Below are positions 42,135 through 46,566 of a DNA stretch of 46,566 bases, piece by piece. Origin of the DNA: Gemmatimonadota bacterium. Its GTDB lineage: Bacteria; Gemmatimonadota; Gemmatimonadetes; Palauibacterales; Palauibacteraceae. The stretch is taken from positions 1 through 46,566 of the forward strand of contig JAJDWE010000004.1 of NCBI GenBank assembly GCA_022825725.1, written 5' to 3'. The notes under the pieces were generated by a model, which worked only from the letters and a program-made list of their open reading frames with translations, did no database searches and was not told the origin of the DNA. Every line of letters starts with the position of its first letter. The stretch's first letter is position 1. The translations under genes and the position numbers were made by a program.

Positions 42135-43442
42135 ATGGAAGACGGAACGCGGCGGACGCCGCACGAGTCAGGAAACGCGGAGGCGCCCGTCGCCCGGCCG
42201 GCGTTCCTGAGGCGGATGGTACAGGGGACGATCGTCCTCGGCGTGGGAGTGCTCGGCTTCGCGATCCTGTTCGGCATGCGCGCCGCACCCGCGGAGGTGG
42301 AGCCGCCGCGCGTGATCCCGACGGTCAGCACGGTGCCCGCCCGGGTGACGCAGGGCGCGATCAAGGTGCGCGGCGGCGGCACGGTGCGGCCCAGCGCCGA
42401 AGTCACGATCGCGCCGCAGGTCGGCGGGCGCGTGATCTGGACGTCGCCCGCGCTCGTGAGCGGCGGGCGGTTCCTCGAGAACGAGTCGCTCCTGCGCGTG
42501 GACCCGGCGGACTACGAGAACGCCGTCGAGGCCGCGGAGGCGGACGTCGCCCAGCGCGAGGTCGCACTGCTGGAGGCCGAGGAGAACGCGCGGCTGGCGC
42601 TGGACGAATGGAGGCGGCTCGCCGAACGCGAGAACCTCGACCCGACGCCGCCGAACGCGCTCGTCACGCGGCAGCCGCAACTCGATGCGGCCGCGGCGGC
42701 TCTCAGGAGCGCCCGCGCCAGGCTGGAAGACGCGCGGCTGGCGCTGGAACGGACCTGGATTCGGGCCCCGTTCAACGGGATCGTGCGTGAGGAGACGGTC
42801 GACCTCGGACAGTTCGTCGCGGCCGGCCAGGCGATTGGCCGCCTGTACGCGACGGACGCGGTGGAGATCGTCGTACCGCTGAGCGACAACGAGGCGGCGC
42901 TGATCGAGCGCCTGTGGAGCGCGCGTGCGGGTGACGCCGCGACCCGTATCCCGGTCGACATCGTGTCCGAGTACGGCGGGACCGAGTACGCGTGGTCGGG
43001 ATACGTGGACCGGGCGGAGGCGGCCCTCGACGAGCAGACGCGAACGGTCGACGTCGTCGTCACCGTCCCCGAGCCGTTCACGCCGCCGGCGGACGATCCC
43101 GGCCGCCCCCCGCTCCTGATCGGCAGCTACGCGACCGTGGACATCGAGGGCACGAGCTTCGAGGAGTACGCCGTGGTCCCGGCCGCCGCCGTGCGGGATG
43201 GCGACGTCCTCTGGACCGTGGCGGACGACACGCTGCTCGTCATGACCCCGGTCGAGCCGATCCAGGAAGTGGACGATGAAGCCGTGGTGCTCGGACCGAT
43301 CCCGGATGGAACCCCGGTCATCGTTTCGATGCTCCTCTTCGTCACCGACGGCATGACGGTGCGGCCGATTCAGATGCTGGAGAGCGCCGATCCGTGGCAG
43401 CCCGGCGCCAACGGAGACGGGCCGGAAGGAGATGGCTCATGA
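42135..43442 (+). CDS. RND periplasmic adaptor (MFP/HlyD family)
   Basis: 435 residues from the ATG at 42135 (a GTG at 42132 adds one residue); GGCGGAG lies upstream. One N-terminal membrane helix (TIVLGVGVLGFAILFGM) without a lipobox. The lipoyl half-motifs flank a coiled-coil hairpin: GTVRPSAEVTIAPQVGGRV, then ALLEAEENARLALDEWRRL and SARARLEDARLALERT, then IRAPFNGIVREETVDLGQFV. Beta-barrel and membrane-proximal domains follow, including the substrate/pump-contact LIGSYATVDIEG. It bridges the pump and the TolC-like duct. Its stop overlaps the pump start codon (ATGA). Confidence 0.93.
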   Translation: MEDGTRRTPHESGNAEAPVARPAFLRRMVQGTIVLGVGVLGFAILFGMRAAPAEVEPPRVIPTVSTVPARVTQGAIKVRGGGTVRPSAEVTIAPQVGGRVIWTSPALVSGGRFLENESLLRVDPADYENAVEAAEADVAQREVALLEAEENARLALDEWRRLAERENLDPTPPNALVTRQPQLDAAAAALRSARARLEDARLALERTWIRAPFNGIVREETVDLGQFVAAGQAIGRLYATDAVEIVVPLSDNEAALIERLWSARAGDAATRIPVDIVSEYGGTEYAWSGYVDRAEAALDEQTRTVDVVVTVPEPFTPPADDPGRPPLLIGSYATVDIEGTSFEEYAVVPAAAVRDGDVLWTVADDTLLVMTPVEPIQEVDDEAVVLGPIPDGTPVIVSMLLFVTDGMTVRPIQMLESADPWQPGANGDGPEGDGS

Positions 43443-46400
43443 GGCGGGCGATCGGGTGGATGGCCAAGCACGGCGTCGCCGCCAACCTGCTGATGGTGCT
43501 GATCATCCTGGCGGGATTCGTGAGCCTCATCGGTCTGCCCCAGGAAACGTTCCCGGAGATCTCCCTCGACACGATTCAGGTACAGGTCCAGTACCCCGGC
43601 GCGTCGCCCGACGAAGTCGAACAGGCGATCGTGCGGCGGGTCGAGGAGCGGATCACGGGCATCCAGGGCGTCGACCGCGTCACGAGCGCCGCCTCGGAGA
43701 ACGTCGGCATCGTGCTCGCCGAACTGTCGCTGGGCACGGACCAGTCGAAGACGCTGGATGAGATCAAGTCCGCCATCGACCGGATCACGAGCTTCCCCGT
43801 CGATGCCGAGGAGCCGGAGGTCGTCGCGCTGAGCGCGGAAGGCCGCGTCATGGAGATCGCGATCTTCGGCGATGCTCCGGAGCGGACCCTCAAGGAGATC
43901 GCGAACCGGGTCAAGGACGACCTGACCTCGCTGCCGACGATCTCCCTCGTCCGCGTTTCCGGCGTCCGGCAGTACGAGATCTCGATCGAAGTCTCGAAGG
44001 AGGCCCTGCGCGCCCACGGTCTGACGCTCGACGAGGTGGCCGCGGCGGTGCGGCGCGGCAGCCTCGACCTTCCCGGCGGGAGCGTCGAGACGGATCGCGA
44101 GGAGATTCTCGTTCACATCCGGGGCCAGAACTACACCCGGGCGGACTTCGCGGACATCGTCGTGCGGGCGAACGTCGACGGGTCGATGCTCCGTCTCACC
44201 GACATCGCGGACATCCAGGACGGTTTCGAGCACGTCGACCTCATCAACGCCTACAACGGGCAACCGACGGCCTTCGTCCAGGTCCTGCGGACGGGAGACG
44301 AGCGTGTCCTGGAGATCTCCGACGAAGTCGAACGCTACCTGGAAGAGGAGTTGGCCGGCTCTCTGCCGCGCGGTGTCGACTACAGCATCTGGCGCAGCGA
44401 AGCCTCGTACCTGCAGAGCCGGATCGACCTCCTCATCAAGAACGGCCGGCTGGGTCTGATCCTGGTGCTCATTGCGCTGGCTCTCTTCCTCGACCTGCGC
44501 CTCGCGTTCTGGACCGCGGTCGGGATCTTCCTCTCCTTCGCCGGCGTGTTCGCGGTGATGGCGTGGGCCGGCATCTCCATCAACATGATGGCGCTGTTCG
44601 GATTCATCCTCGCGATCGGGATCGTGGTGGACGACGCGATCGTGGTGGGGGAGAACATCTTCGCCGAACGGGAGAAAGGAGCGCCCGCGCTGCGGGCGGC
44701 GATCAAAGGCACGAGACGCGTCTCCGTCCCCGTGATCTTCGCCGTGCTCACGACCGTCGCGGCGTTCACCCCGCTTCTCTTCGTGCCGGGAAGCCTCGGG
44801 AAGTTCCTCTACGTGATCCCGGCAATCGTGATCTCGGTGCTCCTGCTCTCGCTCGTCGAGGTCCTGTTCATCCTCCCCTACCACCTCTCGCATCTGCCGG
44901 AACCCGGCTCGAGCCGGGGCAGGGGAGGGCTGCTGGGACCCGTGTACCGCGCGCAGGCGCTCGTCCAGACGAACCTGCAGCGCTTCGTCGACGGTCCGCT
45001 GGAGCGCTCCGTGCGCTTCGCGGTGCGGCGCCCGGGACTGACCGTCCTCGGCGCCCTCTCCTCTCTCATGATCGTGGGGGGGCTCGTGGCGGGACGCCAC
45101 CTGCGGTTCAGCCTTCTGCCCGTGATCGAGGGCGAGGAGGTCGTCGCCTACATCGAGATGGCCGAGGGCACGACGAGCGAGCGCACGCTGGAAGTCGCCA
45201 GCTACGTGGAAGGGCAGGGATACGCGGCGATCGCGGAGCTGGAAGCGCAGTTGCCGGATGACGAGCCGCCCCTGGTCGAAGCGGTCTTCACGAGCGTCGG
45301 GCAGCGTCCCTCGCAGGCCGGAGGCCCCGGCATGAGCGCCGAGGCGAGCTTCATCCGGTCGAACGTCGCCGAGGTCAGCCTGCGGCTGACCGACCCGGAG
45401 ATCCGGGACCTGCCGGCCATCGAGGTGGAGCGGGCCTGGCGGGAACGGGTCGGGCCGGTCGCCGGCGCCCGGGAACTCACCTTCAGTTCGATCCTCATCG
45501 ATCTGGGGGCGCCGGTACAGGTGGAGCTTTCCCACCCGGACACGGCCATGTTGAACGCAGCGGTGCCGGCGTTCTCGGACCGCCTGACGCGCATCGCGGG
45601 CGTGACGGAGGTCCGCGACGACCGCGGCCGGGGGAAACGGGAGCTGGAGTTGGAGCTCAAACCCGCCGCCCGCACGCTCGGGATCACGCTCGACGACCTG
45701 GCGCGCCAGGTGCGCGGGGCGTTCTTCGGGAACGAGGTTTACCGCCTGCAGCGGGGCCGCGACGAGGTGCGCGTCTACGTCCGGCTTCCCGAGTCGGAGC
45801 GGAACACGCTCGCCGACCTTCAGGATTACCGGATCCGCACGCCGACCGGAGGCGAGGCGCCGCTGTCGGAGGTCGCGGACGTCTCGTTCGGCATCGCCTC
45901 ATCGACGATCAACCGGATCGATGGACGGCGCATCGTGACGGTCACGGCGGACGTGGACGCCGCCGTCATCACGGGGCAGGAAGTCAACACGGAGATCACC
46001 TCGGCGATCCTGCCGGACGTGCAGGCCGAATACCCGGGCCTTCGCTACGGGTTCGGCGGAGAACAGCGCCAGCAGACGCTGGCGTTCGAGGGGATCGCCC
46101 GCGGTTTCCTGCTCGCCCTGCTCGCGATCTACGCGCTCCTCGCCATCCCCTTCCGCTCGTACCTGCAGCCGCTCGTCGTCATGGCTTCGATCCCGCTGGG
46201 GCTCGTCGGCGCCGCGATCGGGCACCTCATCATGGGGCTCGACCTCGGCATGCTCTCCATGTTCGGGCTCGTGGGCCTGTCGGGTGTGGTGGTGAACGAT
46301 TCGCTCGTGCTGATCGACTTCATCAACGAACGACACCGGTCGGGGCTCCCCATGTCGGAGGCCATCGTGCAGGGGGCCAAGGTCCGCTTCCGTCCCATCA

Positions 46401-46566
46401 TGCTGACCTCCGTGACGACCTTCCTCGGGGTCTCGCCGATCATCCTCGAGCGCAGCACGCAGGCGCAGTTCCTCTCTCCCATGGCGGTGAGCCTCGGGTT
46501 CGGGATCCTGTTCGCGACCTTCATCATCATGCTCGCCGTGCCCGCGCTGGCGATGATGAACTACAC
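43439..46566 (+). CDS. RND efflux pump inner-membrane protein (3' partial)
   Basis: At least 1042 residues; the frame stays open at the window edge, and family length suggests only a few tens of codons are missing. The start ATG overlaps the adaptor stop. Seen: N-terminal helix and LPQETFPEISLDTIQVQVQYPG, the porter-domain start SPDEVEQAIVRRVEERI, helix 4 GIVVDDAIVVGE with the Asp pair that relays protons, and the second half with RYGFGGEQRQQ and GLSGVVVNDSLVLIDF. In helix 10 the lysine of AcrB is replaced by Asn (VVND), as in some other RND branches. It exports hydrophobic or toxic compounds using the proton gradient; the substrate is unknown. Confidence 0.93.
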   Translation, partial: MRRAIGWMAKHGVAANLLMVLIILAGFVSLIGLPQETFPEISLDTIQVQVQYPGASPDEVEQAIVRRVEERITGIQGVDRVTSAASENVGIVLAELSLGTDQSKTLDEIKSAIDRITSFPVDAEEPEVVALSAEGRVMEIAIFGDAPERTLKEIANRVKDDLTSLPTISLVRVSGVRQYEISIEVSKEALRAHGLTLDEVAAAVRRGSLDLPGGSVETDREEILVHIRGQNYTRADFADIVVRANVDGSMLRLTDIADIQDGFEHVDLINAYNGQPTAFVQVLRTGDERVLEISDEVERYLEEELAGSLPRGVDYSIWRSEASYLQSRIDLLIKNGRLGLILVLIALALFLDLRLAFWTAVGIFLSFAGVFAVMAWAGISINMMALFGFILAIGIVVDDAIVVGENIFAEREKGAPALRAAIKGTRRVSVPVIFAVLTTVAAFTPLLFVPGSLGKFLYVIPAIVISVLLLSLVEVLFILPYHLSHLPEPGSSRGRGGLLGPVYRAQALVQTNLQRFVDGPLERSVRFAVRRPGLTVLGALSSLMIVGGLVAGRHLRFSLLPVIEGEEVVAYIEMAEGTTSERTLEVASYVEGQGYAAIAELEAQLPDDEPPLVEAVFTSVGQRPSQAGGPGMSAEASFIRSNVAEVSLRLTDPEIRDLPAIEVERAWRERVGPVAGARELTFSSILIDLGAPVQVELSHPDTAMLNAAVPAFSDRLTRIAGVTEVRDDRGRGKRELELELKPAARTLGITLDDLARQVRGAFFGNEVYRLQRGRDEVRVYVRLPESERNTLADLQDYRIRTPTGGEAPLSEVADVSFGIASSTINRIDGRRIVTVTADVDAAVITGQEVNTEITSAILPDVQAEYPGLRYGFGGEQRQQTLAFEGIARGFLLALLAIYALLAIPFRSYLQPLVVMASIPLGLVGAAIGHLIMGLDLGMLSMFGLVGLSGVVVNDSLVLIDFINERHRSGLPMSEAIVQGAKVRFRPIMLTSVTTFLGVSPIILERSTQAQFLSPMAVSLGFGILFATFIIMLAVPALAMMNY

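Overview
The window is high-GC bacterial chromosome, densely packed and mostly on the plus strand, with many 4-base ATGA, GTGA or TTGA overlaps between neighbouring genes. No gap between genes reaches 300 bases, and I see no rRNA, tRNA, CRISPR array, prophage or intact insertion sequence. The gene content suggests an aerobic, heterotrophic, diderm environmental bacterium, most likely Gemmatimonadota or a near relative. The clues are PSD1-type cytochromes with a DUF1552 partner, PadR/HAAS regulation, CehA/McbA metallohydrolases, TAXI-TRAP transport, many lipoproteins and an RND pump. The taxonomic call is inference.

Layout. Bases 1-1077 hold the 3' part of an FMN-dependent alpha-hydroxyacid oxidase. 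Bases 1209-7571 hold an exported block: a PSD1/DUF1592 cytochrome-like protein, a Tat-type DUF1552 protein, an exported ankyrin protein and a small GYD protein. Bases 7700-12041 carry a propeller/CehA-type metallohydrolase lipoprotein and an acyl-CoA ligase. Bases 12200-13698 (minus) look like a small foreign or decayed patch: a double-VOC lipoprotein, a truncated VapC-like PIN gene and its AbrB-type antitoxin. Bases 13859-16071 encode a di-heme cytochrome c translationally coupled to a NorB-like heme-copper oxidoreductase with an unusual ligand set. They are followed by acetoacetyl-CoA synthetase, a P1-family self-processing peptidase and a sodium:solute symporter (to 20555).

Bases 20575-21789 (minus) encode an AAA/DUF4143 ATPase with a predicted leaderless promoter, divergent from a TAXI-TRAP uptake system (22003-24842). 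TypA (minus), a small anchored protein, an orphan GroES-like protein and a zinc-ribbon membrane protein follow. A PadR-controlled cluster (29262-32931) encodes PadR, a HAAS-like membrane protein, a MotA/TolQ-like mini-protein and a beta-propeller/SUMF1-like fusion lipoprotein. Bases 33085-38023 encode a molybdenum hydroxylase of the CoxL form II class in the order S-L-M, followed by a Tat-exported flavin amine oxidase that lacks a canonical start codon. A gamma-glutamyltransferase-family enzyme converges on it. The window ends in a TetR-TolC-MFP-RND efflux operon whose pump gene runs off the edge.

Taken together, the genes describe scavenging of organic acids, peptides, amines and gamma-glutamyl compounds, coupled to Na+ symport and TRAP uptake, CoA activation and c-type cytochrome respiration, with RND efflux. 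The features most worth following up are the heme-copper enzyme with altered ligands, the PadR cluster with its 23-bp palindrome and fusion lipoprotein, and the amine oxidase start.
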